Position numbers and translations under genes: made by a program. Source: Paenibacillus sp. JCM 10914 (GTDB lineage: Bacteria; Bacillota; Bacilli; Paenibacillales; Paenibacillaceae). Taken from it: 64,000 bases of DNA. Below are positions 18,195 through 27,000 of this stretch, one piece after another. Numbering within the stretch: position 1 is the first letter of the stretch; each line of letters opens with the position of its first letter. The notes under the pieces are model-generated. The model did no database searches. It was not told the origin of the DNA and worked only from the letters and a program-made list of their open reading frames with translations. The stretch spans positions 29,195 through 93,194 of the forward strand of contig NZ_BAZR01000023.1 of NCBI RefSeq assembly GCF_001315105.1. The letters are read 5' to 3'.

Positions 18195-18623
18195 ATGCAA
18201 ATTCGCCCATATCAGCGGGAAGATCTGGAGGCCCTGACGGCGTTGATCAGCGACCTGGGTTATCCGGTAATGAAAGATCAGATGAACATACGGATGGATA
18301 ATATGGAGGCTGCGCCCTTCTATCATACTTTTGTTGCAGAGCGGGAAGGAAGTGTAGTCGGAATGGTGGGGTGCCGCGATATTCTGAGTTATGAACGGGA
18401 TGGGTATACAACGCAGATCCATGCATTGATAACAAAGAAAGAATTGCAAGGCCAAGGGATTGGCCGGACGCTTGTCGAATTTACGGAGAAGTGGGCTATC
18501 GAGCGAGGAGCGAATGCCTTGGTGTTGACGAGTGGCGATAAGACCGAATGGCAGCATATTTCCGAGTTCTATGAACGGCTCGGATTTGTGCGATCCGGAC
18601 TCCGCTACGTGAAGAAACTGTAA
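18195..18623 (+). CDS. GNAT family N-acetyltransferase
   Basis: The 142-residue protein contains the full GNAT core: MQIRPYQREDLEAL at the N-terminus, VVGMVGCRDI, then IHALITKKELQGQGIGRTL with the acetyl-CoA pyrophosphate loop QGQGIG, and a last YERLGFVRSG motif. The ATG follows AAGGAGGAG at good spacing. Similar short acetyltransferases act on small molecules or resistance substrates; the acceptor is unknown. Confidence 0.9.
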   Translation: MQIRPYQREDLEALTALISDLGYPVMKDQMNIRMDNMEAAPFYHTFVAEREGSVVGMVGCRDILSYERDGYTTQIHALITKKELQGQGIGRTLVEFTEKWAIERGANALVLTSGDKTEWQHISEFYERLGFVRSGLRYVKKL

Positions 18624-18645
18624 TATAACTAAAGGGAGTGGGTTA

Positions 18646-19101
18646 GTGGTGGAAAAATACACGCATTTAGGCGTGTACGGTGTGCTGATTCAACACGACC
18701 ATATCCTGTTGATTCAAAAAGCCAGAGGTCCTCATAAAGGCAAATGGGACTTGCCTGGAGGTTCAGTGGAATTCGGTGAAGAGCCGGAGCATACCTTGCA
18801 GCGTGAATTTGTGGAGGAGACGGGGCTTGCCTCCATCAAAGGCAACATCCGCACGGCGATCTCTTATACGCTTGTCTATCAATATAACGAGCACAAGATG
18901 GAGGAACTGCATCACATCGGGATTATTTATGATGTTGAGGGTATAGGAGAACGCCAGTCGATTCGGGAGGAAGGCGATGGCCATGATTCCATGGGAGCGA
19001 AGTGGATCAAGTTAGAGGAGTTGATGTCGTTGCCGCTCACTCCTTTTGTAGAGATGATGATGGAACCGGTGATGAACAGTGAGGTGAAGCAAGAAGAATG
19101 A
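18646..19101 (+). CDS. NUDIX hydrolase
   Basis: The 151-residue protein has a complete Nudix box: GGSVEFGE at the start and REFVEETGL at the end, with the Gly-X5-Glu-X7-REUXEE spacing. The C-terminal half has no diagnostic extension, so the nucleotide substrate cannot be given. A GTG start with GGGAGTGG upstream is used. The last four bases overlap the ATG of the next phosphatase gene (ATGA), so the two are translationally coupled. Confidence 0.9.
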   Translation: MVEKYTHLGVYGVLIQHDHILLIQKARGPHKGKWDLPGGSVEFGEEPEHTLQREFVEETGLASIKGNIRTAISYTLVYQYNEHKMEELHHIGIIYDVEGIGERQSIREEGDGHDSMGAKWIKLEELMSLPLTPFVEMMMEPVMNSEVKQEE

Positions 19102-19657
19102 CAACGTTATATTTTGTAAGGCATGCCGATTCTCCTTATGTTGAAGGGTTGGAGCGGGAACGTGGCTTGTCAGAACGGGGAATCGTTGCTACGGAAAAAG
19201 TAAGGGTTTGGCTGGCAGGTGAAGGAATAGATATGATGATCTCCAGCCTTATCAACGCGCAAAGGACACCATCCAGTCTTTGGCCGATGCGATCGGGTTA
19301 GAGATCATGGAAGAGGAAGACTTAAGGGAACGCAAGCTCGGTGATTTACATGAAATATCTTTTGCCGATGCCAAGCGGAAGTTGTACGCAGACCGGAATT
19401 TCTCCTTGCCCGGCGGGGAGTCCAGCAGGGATGCTCAGAGTCGGGCAATCAAGGTCATCAACAATATATTGGATCAATATGCGGGCAAACGGGTGGTCAT
19501 TGGAACACATGGTGATATTATGACGTTAATGTTAAATCATTTCGACGCCCGCTTTGCTTATGAGTTTTGGCAGGGAACCAGTATGCCGGATATTTATCGA
19601 GCAGACTTTGAACAAGGAACTCTGGTTAACATCGCGCGATTATGGAATGAAGAGTAA
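19098..19657 (+). pseudogene. histidine phosphatase family protein, frameshifted
   Basis: The N-terminal frame gives TTLYFVRHADSPY with the RHG-like catalytic motif. The C-terminal frame gives LADAIGLEI, ERKLGDLHE and VVIGTHGDIMTLML, with the second catalytic histidine. One C missing at 19247-19248 (AGCCTTATC to AGCCCTTATC) separates them; repair gives SSPYQRAKDTIQSL, the usual substrate-phosphate arginine motif, and a normal protein of about 186 residues. It overlaps the NUDIX gene by four bases. Confidence 0.85.
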
Positions 19658-19678
19658 AGTATGAAGAAACTCAGCAGA

Positions 19679-19725
19679 AACCAAGTGCATGAATCGATTT
19701 TTGGATTCATGGCACTTGGTTTTAT
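19679..19725. terminator. terminator between convergent genes
   Basis: A long hairpin pairs ACCAAGTG and CACTTGGT, with an inner TGAATC/GGATTCA stem, and runs into TTTTAT on the plus strand. It separates the phosphatase gene from the convergent chemoreceptor gene. Confidence 0.8.
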
Positions 19726-19739
19726 GTATATATAGCTTA

Positions 19740-20990
19740 CTAGAATTTGAATATGTTTATCGTCTTCTGGAGCTGGAATACGGCATTGTTCATCGCTTCT
19801 GCTTCGTCTGCCATCTTCTGAATGGAGGATATCCCTTCATTCATCGAGGCAGATACTTGTTCAGTTCCAGCCGCGGACTGCTGCGTGATCGCCGATATGT
19901 TCTGAATGGCCGAAGATATGTTTTGTGCGCTGTCGAGCATGGACTGGCTTTCTTCCGTAAAGGCTGCAATCTGCTCTGATATGTATCGTACACTGTTCAC
20001 GATCTCCATAAAGATCTGCTCAGCTTCGCGAATCATTTCGGTCTGCTGCTGTACTACATCTTCGTTAATCTTAATGTTCTGCGTAGCATGTTTGACATCA
20101 GATTCAATGCTGCGGACGAGATTAAAAACTTCGCGTGTAGATAAGGTTGATTCTTCTGCCAGCTTACGCACTTCTTGCGCAACGACGGCAAATCCGGCAC
20201 CGTGCTCTCCGGCTCTGGCTGCTTCAATCGATGCATTCAGTGAGAGCAAGTTCGTCTGATCCGCGAGCTCAGATATCGTTTCGGTAATCTTGGTGATGCC
20301 CTTGGCGCTCTTGGCTAAAGCATCTATGGATTCGGATACTTTGGCAGTTGCCTCAATATTGCGCTGCATGCCTGCGGATTGCCTCGTTACAGATTCGCGA
20401 CCTTGTTCAACGAGATCGAGTGTTTCCACGGAACGGGAGTTCATCTCTTGGGTTGAATGGGTGTAATTACTTACCTTCTCTTCAATCTCACGGATGGAAT
20501 GCGTCATCTCGGACACATCCTCGGAAATTTCATTCGCTCCGACGGCAAGCTCATTCGAAGAGAGGGAGACTTGATTCATGACTTGTATGAGTTCCTGATT
20601 CTTGTTCGAGATGTTGCGGCTTGAATTCATGACTTTGCGAGAAATATCCGAAGTTTCCTGCAATATACGTCGGAGCTTGTCCACCATACTATTAAATGTA
20701 CGGCTTAGATCGTTCATGCCGCCGATCTCCTGGACCTGGAAGGTGAAGTCGCCCTTGGCGATTTTGGCAGAGACGCTGGAGATTTCGGTAAAGGAGTGGG
20801 TCAAGGTGTTCTCAATGACTTTGGAGAGTGGGAAAGTGAGCCCGGATAAGATCAGGACCAGGATGATACCTATAATCGATTTGCCCATGAGGATAAAAGC
20901 TAGCAACATCGGAACCGCGAACAGGGCAGCGATAAGATAACAGGCTGCTGTGATTTTTCGTGAGAGCGGGAGTCTGTTGAACCATGCCAT
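19740..20990 (-). CDS. methyl-accepting chemotaxis protein, short-sensor type
   Basis: This 416-residue receptor has two closely spaced membrane spans in the first 50 residues and almost no extracellular loop, then a HAMP-like linker and a signalling hairpin whose tip reads ISELADQTNLLSLNASIEAA and GEHGAGFAVVAQEVRKLAEE. Glutamine/glutamate-rich methylation-type repeats flank it. It would report to CheA/CheW. With so short a sensor region it may sense a cytoplasmic or membrane-borne signal. AGGAGGA precedes the ATG. It is monocistronic. Confidence 0.92.
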   Translation of the reverse strand: MAWFNRLPLSRKITAACYLIAALFAVPMLLAFILMGKSIIGIILVLILSGLTFPLSKVIENTLTHSFTEISSVSAKIAKGDFTFQVQEIGGMNDLSRTFNSMVDKLRRILQETSDISRKVMNSSRNISNKNQELIQVMNQVSLSSNELAVGANEISEDVSEMTHSIREIEEKVSNYTHSTQEMNSRSVETLDLVEQGRESVTRQSAGMQRNIEATAKVSESIDALAKSAKGITKITETISELADQTNLLSLNASIEAARAGEHGAGFAVVAQEVRKLAEESTLSTREVFNLVRSIESDVKHATQNIKINEDVVQQQTEMIREAEQIFMEIVNSVRYISEQIAAFTEESQSMLDSAQNISSAIQNISAITQQSAAGTEQVSASMNEGISSIQKMADEAEAMNNAVFQLQKTINIFKF

Positions 20991-21188
20991 AAGAATGAGT
21001 CCTCCTCAATTTTATAGGATATATTTACCATGATTATAACATTGGGCGACAAAAGTAGATAGGATCTTTTGATGAATTTTGCTGAAATAGGTCGTTAGAA
21101 CTGGAGGAGGGAGAGGGACCGGCAGGGCAGCAACAAGATCGGCATAGCCCCTCTAACTCCTGAAAGTTGCGGTACGGAAGTTTCCCGT

Positions 21189-21910
21189 TTATTTTACAGC
21201 TTTGAATAGAGCGGATGCCAAGTAATCCGTGTTATCGAGTATCATCCGGTCGTGCTTAAACAACGTTTCCCAGAGCGATTGGTCGAACAGAATGCCTTTG
21301 TCCCGCTGTTCGAAGGTATCCAAGTGACGAGTCTGTTCTTCCTTCAATTGTTCCGTGAAGTGATTGTATTCCAGCGCATCGACCGATTGGAACCCGGATG
21401 AGAGCAGAGAATGGCTCCATTGCTCACGCAGCATCAGATTCGGTATGCCGAAGAAGGCAAGCAATTCTTGAAGCTGTGGCTCCGGCATAGGTTTGTCGAG
21501 CAGAAGCTCTCTGTCCAGCAGTGTGCCTCCATCATCCAGAACACGGTAATATTCTGGGAGCGACTTGGCGGTGTCCGTAAATACGGTAACCGATTCTGCA
21601 AGGATCAGATCAAATTGCCCATCATCAAACGGCAGGCTGCATACGTCGGCCTGTTCAAAAGTTACGTTCATCCCCATAGCTTCAGCCGCTTGCGTGCCTT
21701 CTTAATCATGTTCTCATTCAGGTCGACAGCCGTTACCTCATAGCCCAGCCCGGCAAGGTGACATGATGTTCTGCCCGTACCGCAGCCTACCTCAAGGATG
21801 CGGCTGTTTGATTGGATCGGGTAATTCTTCAACATTCTTAACGTTGCTTCAAAACCACCTGGATGCGCACTTCCCATGCCAAGTTTGGAGAGCATATTAA
21901 TGTAATTCAT
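21189..21910 (-). pseudogene. class I SAM-dependent methyltransferase, frameshifted
   Basis: The first frame has the SAM-binding motif ILEVGCGTGRTSCHLA and AVDLNENMI. The second frame continues with MNVTFEQADVCSLPFDD and FDLILAESV, motifs II-III of the Methyltransf_11/25 group. One base missing at 21685-21686 (plus-strand GCC; AGCCGC to AGCCCGC) restores RKRAEAMGMNVTF and a protein of about 240 residues. The acceptor substrate is unknown. The gene is monocistronic and divergent from the 22052 nucleotidyltransferase gene. Confidence 0.85.
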
Positions 21911-22051
21911 TGAATATATCCCTTCTTTCCTTCAGATCATCAGGATAATCGTTTATTTACCATATGATTAAGGTACGTTTGGGGTTTTCGCTGAATTAAA
22001 TATTTAGAGCCCTTTTTTTGGGGATGAGAAGAGTAGCTGGGGGAGACCGGG

Positions 22052-22750
22052 ATGAAAGCAGATCCAATTCAAACTGCACAACAATTAATTCATAGCGAAT
22101 ATCCAGCGTGTCTGCTCGCTGTTCTTGGCGGCAGTGCAAGTCGCGGTGAACATAATGATCATTCTGACTTGGACATCGTCATTTATGAACGCGATGGAGA
22201 TGACATGCGTCGATATACGGTGGAAGTGAACGGATGGACGACTGAGCTATTCGTGTTATCACTGTCCTCCTATCGAGCCTATTTCGATTCGGGAGTTATG
22301 GCGGCCAATCCGACATTACAGCGAATGACGGCAGAAGGTAAAGTATTATTGTCCCAGCCGGAGGGCGAAGAGATCCTGCTCGAAGCTAAGCATGATCTGG
22401 ATTATGGCCCAATGCCGCTCACGTTAACCGATATAGATGAATACCGTTATATGCTGACGGAATATATGATGGATTTAACAGCGGTTCTAAACGAAGGTGA
22501 GAAGTGGTTTACCGTCCAGAAGATTATGACGCTGTTGTGCGAATTCGTACTGAGGGTCAATTCGATGTGGGTGGCCGAAGGTAAGATGTTATTCCGTTTG
22601 TTCAGCCGTTTCAACCCTGAGAGCGGGGCGCAGTTGGAGCGAGCATTATCAAAGCTATATCGCCTTGACGATGCTTCACTGCTGTTTGAGCTTGTCGAAC
22701 GTTCTCTTGCTCCATTCGGAGGACGATTGCTGATCGGCTACGAGGAATAA
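22052..22750 (+). CDS. nucleotidyltransferase domain protein (kanamycin nucleotidyltransferase-like fold)
   Basis: This 232-residue protein has the nucleotidyltransferase motif GGSASRGEHNDHSDLDIV, with the GS and the DxD metal ligands. The remainder is helical with no second known domain. Members of this fold modify aminoglycosides or act in toxin-antitoxin pairs, but no partner gene is adjacent and the C-terminal half is not diagnostic. The ATG has GGGGGAGA upstream. Confidence 0.82.
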   Translation: MKADPIQTAQQLIHSEYPACLLAVLGGSASRGEHNDHSDLDIVIYERDGDDMRRYTVEVNGWTTELFVLSLSSYRAYFDSGVMAANPTLQRMTAEGKVLLSQPEGEEILLEAKHDLDYGPMPLTLTDIDEYRYMLTEYMMDLTAVLNEGEKWFTVQKIMTLLCEFVLRVNSMWVAEGKMLFRLFSRFNPESGAQLERALSKLYRLDDASLLFELVERSLAPFGGRLLIGYEE

Positions 22751-22863
22751 CCGAGGCTATCGTCATTTTGGAAAGGTACAATAGCCGTGACCCCAGGCTC
22801 GGAGGAGCAATACATTAATAGTGTGATGATATCACGTCATTCTTTTATCCAGGAGGGATCTTC

Positions 22864-22959
22864 ATGAGCGGAGTATACGGTGGCGAATGGGGTAGTTCAG
22901 TAGGAATGATTTTGGTTCTCTTTATCCTGCTCGTAATCATCTCGAGTGCTTGGGTATAA
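22864..22959 (+). CDS. YjcZ family sporulation protein (31 residues)
   Basis: This tiny ORF starts MSGVYGGEWGSSVG and continues as one hydrophobic helix, ILVLFILLVIISS. The Gly-rich head and single span are typical of the YjcZ/YrbL-like sporulation peptides of Bacillales. AGGAGGG is placed well before the ATG, and a strong terminator follows. A close relative lies at 63634-63741. Its molecular function is not established. Confidence 0.85.
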   Translation: MSGVYGGEWGSSVGMILVLFILLVIISSAWV

Positions 22960-22987
22960 ACGGTGAGGTCAGATCTTGATCAAAAGC

Positions 22988-23019
22988 AACAAAAACCCGG
23001 CAGATGTCGGGTTTTTGTT
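22988..23019. terminator. bidirectional terminator between yjcZ-like and ykoF-like genes
   Basis: AACAAAAACCCG and CGGGTTTTTGTT form a perfect 12-bp stem with A and T runs on both sides, so it can serve both convergent genes. Confidence 0.92.
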
Positions 23020-23036
23020 CTATATATACGCGAGAC

Positions 23037-23636
23037 TTAACGCTGTTTGACCGAAGGGCTGTGTGCGGACACCGTTGCGGTCATGACCAGATGACTGTGA
23101 TCAGACTGGATGGCGTGTAGAAATGCAGCTTCGAGTGAAGCAAAGACGTCTACGAGGGAACCGTCTAATCGGCTCGCATAATGGACACTGCCAGCGAATG
23201 TGCCGCTCTCTTTGGCTCGATCAACTTCCCGGTAAATGACGTCCATATAGTTCTCCGTTCCGAGGGGGTAGAGCGAGAATTGACATGCGGTTTGGATGTG
23301 GGCTTGCTCTCCGATACTGCTGTTTAGGCGGTTGGCATCCTCGGACATGTAAACATCCGCCTCCGTGTCTCCCGGGCAACCGATGGAATACGTGCCATTG
23401 AACACGGTATGAACGCCGCTGGAGGCGGCAAAGGCATACATCGCTCGCGTGACATCAAAGACATGCTCGGCACGACCACGGATGCATGTACTTACATCGT
23501 CGGTACTCATCCATACTTTGTCTTTATGGACAGAGTCTAGGGCTCCCATAATGATCTCTACAAAGCGGTCCGACATCGGCAATATGGAGAACCGACAGCC
23601 TACGATTCGACTCGTTCCACATACTAGTTCTTTCAT
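23037..23636 (-). CDS. ykoF: YkoF-type thiamine/HMP-binding protein
   Basis: The protein, about 199 residues, has two repeats of the YkoF fold: CGTSRIVGCRFSILPMSDRFVEIIMGAL at the start, and a second segment with IQTACQFSLYPLGTENYMDVI. YkoF binds thiamine and its pyrimidine moiety in Bacillus and is usually co-encoded with the YkoEDC importer, which is absent here. I start it at the ATG at 23636, behind AGGAGGATC, because the further upstream in-frame start would lie inside a transcription terminator. A TPP riboswitch and attenuator precede it, which independently supports the thiamine link. Confidence 0.88.
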   Translation of the reverse strand: MKELVCGTSRIVGCRFSILPMSDRFVEIIMGALDSVHKDKVWMSTDDVSTCIRGRAEHVFDVTRAMYAFAASSGVHTVFNGTYSIGCPGDTEADVYMSEDANRLNSSIGEQAHIQTACQFSLYPLGTENYMDVIYREVDRAKESGTFAGSVHYASRLDGSLVDVFASLEAAFLHAIQSDHSHLVMTATVSAHSPSVKQR

Positions 23637-23673
23637 TAATAATGATCCTCCTATTCTTAGCGCATACAAAATA

Positions 23674-23700
23674 AACTGCACCCGCGAAGAAGGTGCAGTT
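23674..23700 (-). terminator. attenuator hairpin of the ykoF leader
   Basis: On the minus strand AACTGCACC pairs with GGTGCAGTT and is followed by TATTTTG. It lies between the TPP aptamer and the ykoF ribosome binding site, where TPP binding would favour termination. Confidence 0.8.
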
Positions 23701-23734
23701 ATGCTACGCCAAGAAATACAGCATAAATGCTACA

Positions 23735-23820
23735 CTTCCCCACGCTAGTATGACCTAGATCGGGTAATAAGGGTTAACAGCAGCTTGCCGTCTCTCAGCA
23801 CAGGGCACCCCTAGCACAGC
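23735..23820 (-). ncRNA. TPP riboswitch (THI element)
   Basis: The minus strand reads in order GGGGTGCC, GCTGAGAG, AACCC, then TGATCTAGGTCATACTAGCG and GGGGAA, which are the conserved blocks of the TPP aptamer. The spacing between blocks and the downstream terminator are standard. It precedes a YkoF-type protein, so a cell with enough TPP would shut the gene off. Confidence 0.93.
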
Positions 23821-23920
23821 TATTTCGATTCGCTTCATTATAGAGATTACAGACTAGTGTACATCTCTATCTTGTAGTCATTGTACCGTGAAGCTGGCTT
23901 GTTATCAATTATAATGAAGA

Positions 23921-23960
23921 AAGACCGTTGACTCAGGAGCGTACCCTGGTCAACGGTCTT
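23921..23960. terminator. terminator after the nitroreductase gene
   Basis: AAGACCGTTGAC pairs perfectly with GTCAACGGTCTT. The minus-strand downstream side is TTCTTCAT, U-rich enough for a weak intrinsic terminator. It lies just after the nitroreductase stop. Confidence 0.7.
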
Positions 23961-23973
23961 AGTTGTTTTTGGC

Positions 23974-24576
23974 TTAGTTATATACTTTCACGCGGTCTTC
24001 AAGCGGTGCAAATTCCTTCTCGCCAGGATCTGCTACAGGTTTACCGAAAGGCATTTGAGCGATCAGGTTCCAACTCTCAGGGATGTTCCACTCGGATTTC
24101 ACTTTCTCGTCGATCAACGGGTTGTAATGCTGCAGGGAGGCTCCCAAGCCTTCAGCTTCTAGGGAAGTCCATATAACAAACTGCAGCATGCCGTTGGATT
24201 GATTAGACCACACCGGGAATTTATCTGCATAGAGCGCGAAGTTTTGCTGTAACCCGGTTACGATATCGTTGTCCTCGAAGAACAAGACCGTACCGTACCC
24301 AGCGCGGAAAGAGGACATCTTGTCCGCTGTCGATTGGAACGCATCTGCATCACCTACGACTTCTTTCAGAATACCCTCGGTGATATTCCACAGTTTATCA
24401 TGTTGTTCTCCGAGCAGGATGACAACGCGAGCACTTTGAGAGTTAAAGGACGAAGGTGTGTACTTGACAGCTTCACTCACAAGTTCCTGTATGCGTTCGT
24501 CCGATATGACAGGTTCCTTGCTGATGGCGTAGTAGGAACGGCGATTCTTAAGAGCTGTTGAGAAATCTTTGGACAT
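23974..24576 (-). CDS. nitroreductase family protein
   Basis: This 200-residue flavoprotein has ALKNRRSYYAI near the N-terminus (FMN phosphate ligands in the RRSxR motif), YTPSSFNSQSARVVILLG, and a C-terminal AQMPFGKPVADPGEKEF segment, as in the oxygen-insensitive NADPH-nitroreductase group close to YdgI/YfhC. I start it at the ATG at 24576, behind AGGAGG; an upstream in-frame start has no ribosome binding site. Palindromic sites lie 100-150 bases upstream, possibly a redox-responsive operator. The divergent neighbour is the Fur-controlled yclN operon. Confidence 0.88.
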   Translation of the reverse strand: MSKDFSTALKNRRSYYAISKEPVISDERIQELVSEAVKYTPSSFNSQSARVVILLGEQHDKLWNITEGILKEVVGDADAFQSTADKMSSFRAGYGTVLFFEDNDIVTGLQQNFALYADKFPVWSNQSNGMLQFVIWTSLEAEGLGASLQHYNPLIDEKVKSEWNIPESWNLIAQMPFGKPVADPGEKEFAPLEDRVKVYN

Positions 24577-24679
24577 AGTTGTAAAGCCTCCTAGGTTATC
24601 ATGTTGTGCATAATTCGGATACAAGATTTCCACTATACCCTCGAAAGTATGCATATGGATTATAATTATTATTTATCAC

Positions 24680-24723
24680 TAACTTACTTTTAGTTATTTA
24701 TAATAATTATGTTAGTATACTAA
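24680..24723. promoter_or_regulatory. palindromic elements upstream of the nitroreductase gene
   Basis: TAACT-TACTTTT-AGTTA (24680-24696) and the perfect 12-bp palindrome TTAGTATACTAA (24712-24723) lie in the 534-base intergenic region. They resemble sites used by MarR/HxlR (YodB-type) redox sensors, which often control nitroreductases. The regulator is not in this window. Confidence 0.4.
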
Positions 24724-24984
24724 ATCATTATTCAGTTCATGTCAACTGTGAGAACGTGTTTCATTTCTTTACCCTCTTATTGAGAATTCAAACGCCCGCG
24801 GATAGCGGGACAGATACTGATTCTCATTGATCCCATACTAATTTGCTAAAGAACGAACGCTCATGCTTACAACATATGAAAACATTATACTATGGTTTAT
24901 AAAGTAAACTTCATACTTATGAACAACTGATGAACAACTCATACATATTCATGAACATTTATTGATTTTCATTCTCAATTATAC

Positions 24985-25059
24985 TTGTCGACTGAGAATG
25001 AGGATGATATAATGCATATCAGAACGCAAATGATAATCAATCTCATTGAGAATGAGATT
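24985..25059 (+). promoter_or_regulatory. Fur-controlled promoter of the yclNOPQ operon
   Basis: TTGTCG and TATAAT are separated by 17 bases (24985-25013). At 25039-25059 AATCTCATT-GAG-AATGAGATT is a perfect inverted repeat, joined to TGATAATCA upstream, a good Fur-box arrangement just after the start site. A second Fur-like stretch, TTTTCATTCTCAA, lies at about 24967. Iron-repressed transcription is strongly suggested. Confidence 0.82.
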
Positions 25060-25110
25060 AAGCATGCGACTGAACGGATCGTTTGAGACACAAGCATAGA
25101 AGGAAGAGCC

Positions 25111-26064
25111 ATGAAATTAAGATACTTATTTGCAGCCGTAGTGGTGCTCTCCATAATCTCATTGTTTATCGGGGTAAAGGGTATATCACCACTTGATCTG
25201 TTCTCCATGACAGAAGAACAACAGCATATTATGCTTGCTAGTCGAATCCCAAGATTAGTCAGTCTCGTCTTGGCAGGTGTCAGCATGAGTATCTGCGGAT
25301 TGATAATGCAGCAGCTAAGCCGGAACAAGTTCGTATCACCTACGACGGCGGGGACCATGGATTCCGCAAGACTTGGTATTCTAGTCGCTATGCTCGTATT
25401 CACGACGAGCGGACCGCTCGTTAAGATGTTGGTCGCTTTTGTTTTCGCTCTACTAGGAACTTTTATCTTCATGAAGATCCTCGATCGAATCAAGTTCAAG
25501 GATGCGATCTTTATTCCGCTTGTCGGGCTCATGTTCGGTAACATCGTCAGTTCGATCGCAACCTTTTTTGCTTACAAGCATGATCTGATCCAGAACATGT
25601 CAGCTTGGCTCCAAGGTGATTTCTCCATGATCATTAAGGGCCAATACGAAATGCTGTATATCAGCGTACCGCTTGTCATTTTGGCTTATCTGTTCGCTAA
25701 CAAGTTTACGGTAGCCGGTATGGGTGAGGAATTCGCAACGAATCTGGGGCTTAAATATCGAAGTGTTGTGAATTTGGGATTGGTCATCGTAGCACTGGTG
25801 ACAGCATCGGTCGTACTTACTGTTGGCGTAATTCCTTTCCTGGGTCTGATCATACCTAACATAGTAAGTTTGTACTTAGGAGACCACTTGAAAAAAAGCC
25901 TTTCGCATACCGCATTGCTGGGGGCCGGGTTCGTATTATTCTGTGACATCCTTGGCCGGATTATTATTTATCCCTATGAGATTCCGATTAGCTTAACCGT
26001 GGGCGTACTCGGAAGCGGTATATTCATTTTCTTACTGATGAGGAGAAAGGCTTATGACTTATAA
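25111..26064 (+). CDS. yclN: iron-siderophore ABC transporter permease YclN
   Basis: This 317-residue FecCD-family permease closely follows the YclN pattern: SRIPRLVSLVLAGVSMSICG, QQLSRNKFVSPTTAGTMDSA, and a C-terminal GLIIPNIVSLYLGDHLK segment with the ATPase-contact loop. In Bacillus subtilis YclNOPQ imports petrobactin and related siderophores. It is the first gene of a permease-permease-ATPase-binding protein set behind a Fur-type promoter. Its end overlaps the second permease by 11 bases. Confidence 0.92.
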   Translation: MKLRYLFAAVVVLSIISLFIGVKGISPLDLFSMTEEQQHIMLASRIPRLVSLVLAGVSMSICGLIMQQLSRNKFVSPTTAGTMDSARLGILVAMLVFTTSGPLVKMLVAFVFALLGTFIFMKILDRIKFKDAIFIPLVGLMFGNIVSSIATFFAYKHDLIQNMSAWLQGDFSMIIKGQYEMLYISVPLVILAYLFANKFTVAGMGEEFATNLGLKYRSVVNLGLVIVALVTASVVLTVGVIPFLGLIIPNIVSLYLGDHLKKSLSHTALLGAGFVLFCDILGRIIIYPYEIPISLTVGVLGSGIFIFLLMRRKAYDL

Positions 26065-27000
26065 AGCCAAGATCGGCCTACTGGCCGCAGCGGCAATCAT
26101 CCTGGTAGCAGTCTTTCTATTCATTGATCTCGGAGGCAGTTGGGATTATGCCTTTCCAAGGCGAATCAAGAAAGTGCTTGCTATTATTCTGACCGGCGGG
26201 GCGATCGCTCTGTCAACCACGGTGTTTCAAACGGTCACGAATAACCGGATTCTGACGCCAAGTGTTATGGGTTTGGACTCCCTGTATATTTTGATTCAGA
26301 CAACGGTCATCTTTGTTTTCGGATCATTCACGCTGTATCAATTAGGGAGCAACCTTAATTTTCTAATTAATGTCGGTGCCATGATCCTGTTTGCCGGGGT
26401 CCTGTACAAAATATTGTTCAAGCGAGAAGGCAACAATATCTATTTCCTCCTGCTGATCGGAATGATCTTCGGAACCTTGTTCTCCAGTATGTCTTCGTTC
26501 ATGGAGGTACTGATTGATCCCAATGAATTCCAATATGTGGCGGATAAGATGTTCGCCAGCTTCAATAATGTGAAGACCGAGTTATTGGTAACATCGATTG
26601 TCCTTATCGCACTGTCCCTGTTGTATTTTGCAAGGTATGCCAAGTATCTGAATGTACTGGCTCTCGGACGTGAACAAGCGATCAATCTAGGCGTTAATTA
26701 CGATCATGTCGTAAAAAGGCTGCTGATCGTGGTAGCCGTGTTAATCTCAGTGGCTACAGCTTGGTAGGACCGATTACATTCCTTGGTCTGCTGGTGGTGA
26801 ACGTGGCTTACGAATTTATGAAGACGTTCCGGCACTCCTACTTAATAACAGCTTCCATACTTATTAGCATTATCGCTTTGGTTGGCGGTCAATTGGTTGT
26901 GGAACGGGTCTTTACCTTCTCCACAACACTGAGTGTCATCATAAACTTCATCGGCGGAGTGTATTTCATATACCTGCTGCTAAAGGAGAGTAAATCATGA
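26054..27000 (+). pseudogene. yclO: iron-siderophore ABC transporter permease YclO, frameshifted
   Basis: The first frame has YAFPRRIKKVLAIILTGGAI and TNNRILTPSVMGLDSLY, and the second frame carries the FecCD C-terminal signature VGPITFLGLLVVNVAYEF. One T missing at about 26760 (GCTTGG to GCTTTGG) rejoins them as SVATALVGPITF and gives about 315 residues, the expected size. It is the second permease of the siderophore importer. Overlaps with yclN and yclP (ATGA) indicate translational coupling. Confidence 0.9.

Noticed and set aside
23637..23681. Longer N-terminus for the YkoF protein
   Set aside because: The additional codons fall in the riboswitch attenuator hairpin; the ATG at 23636 has AGGAGG.
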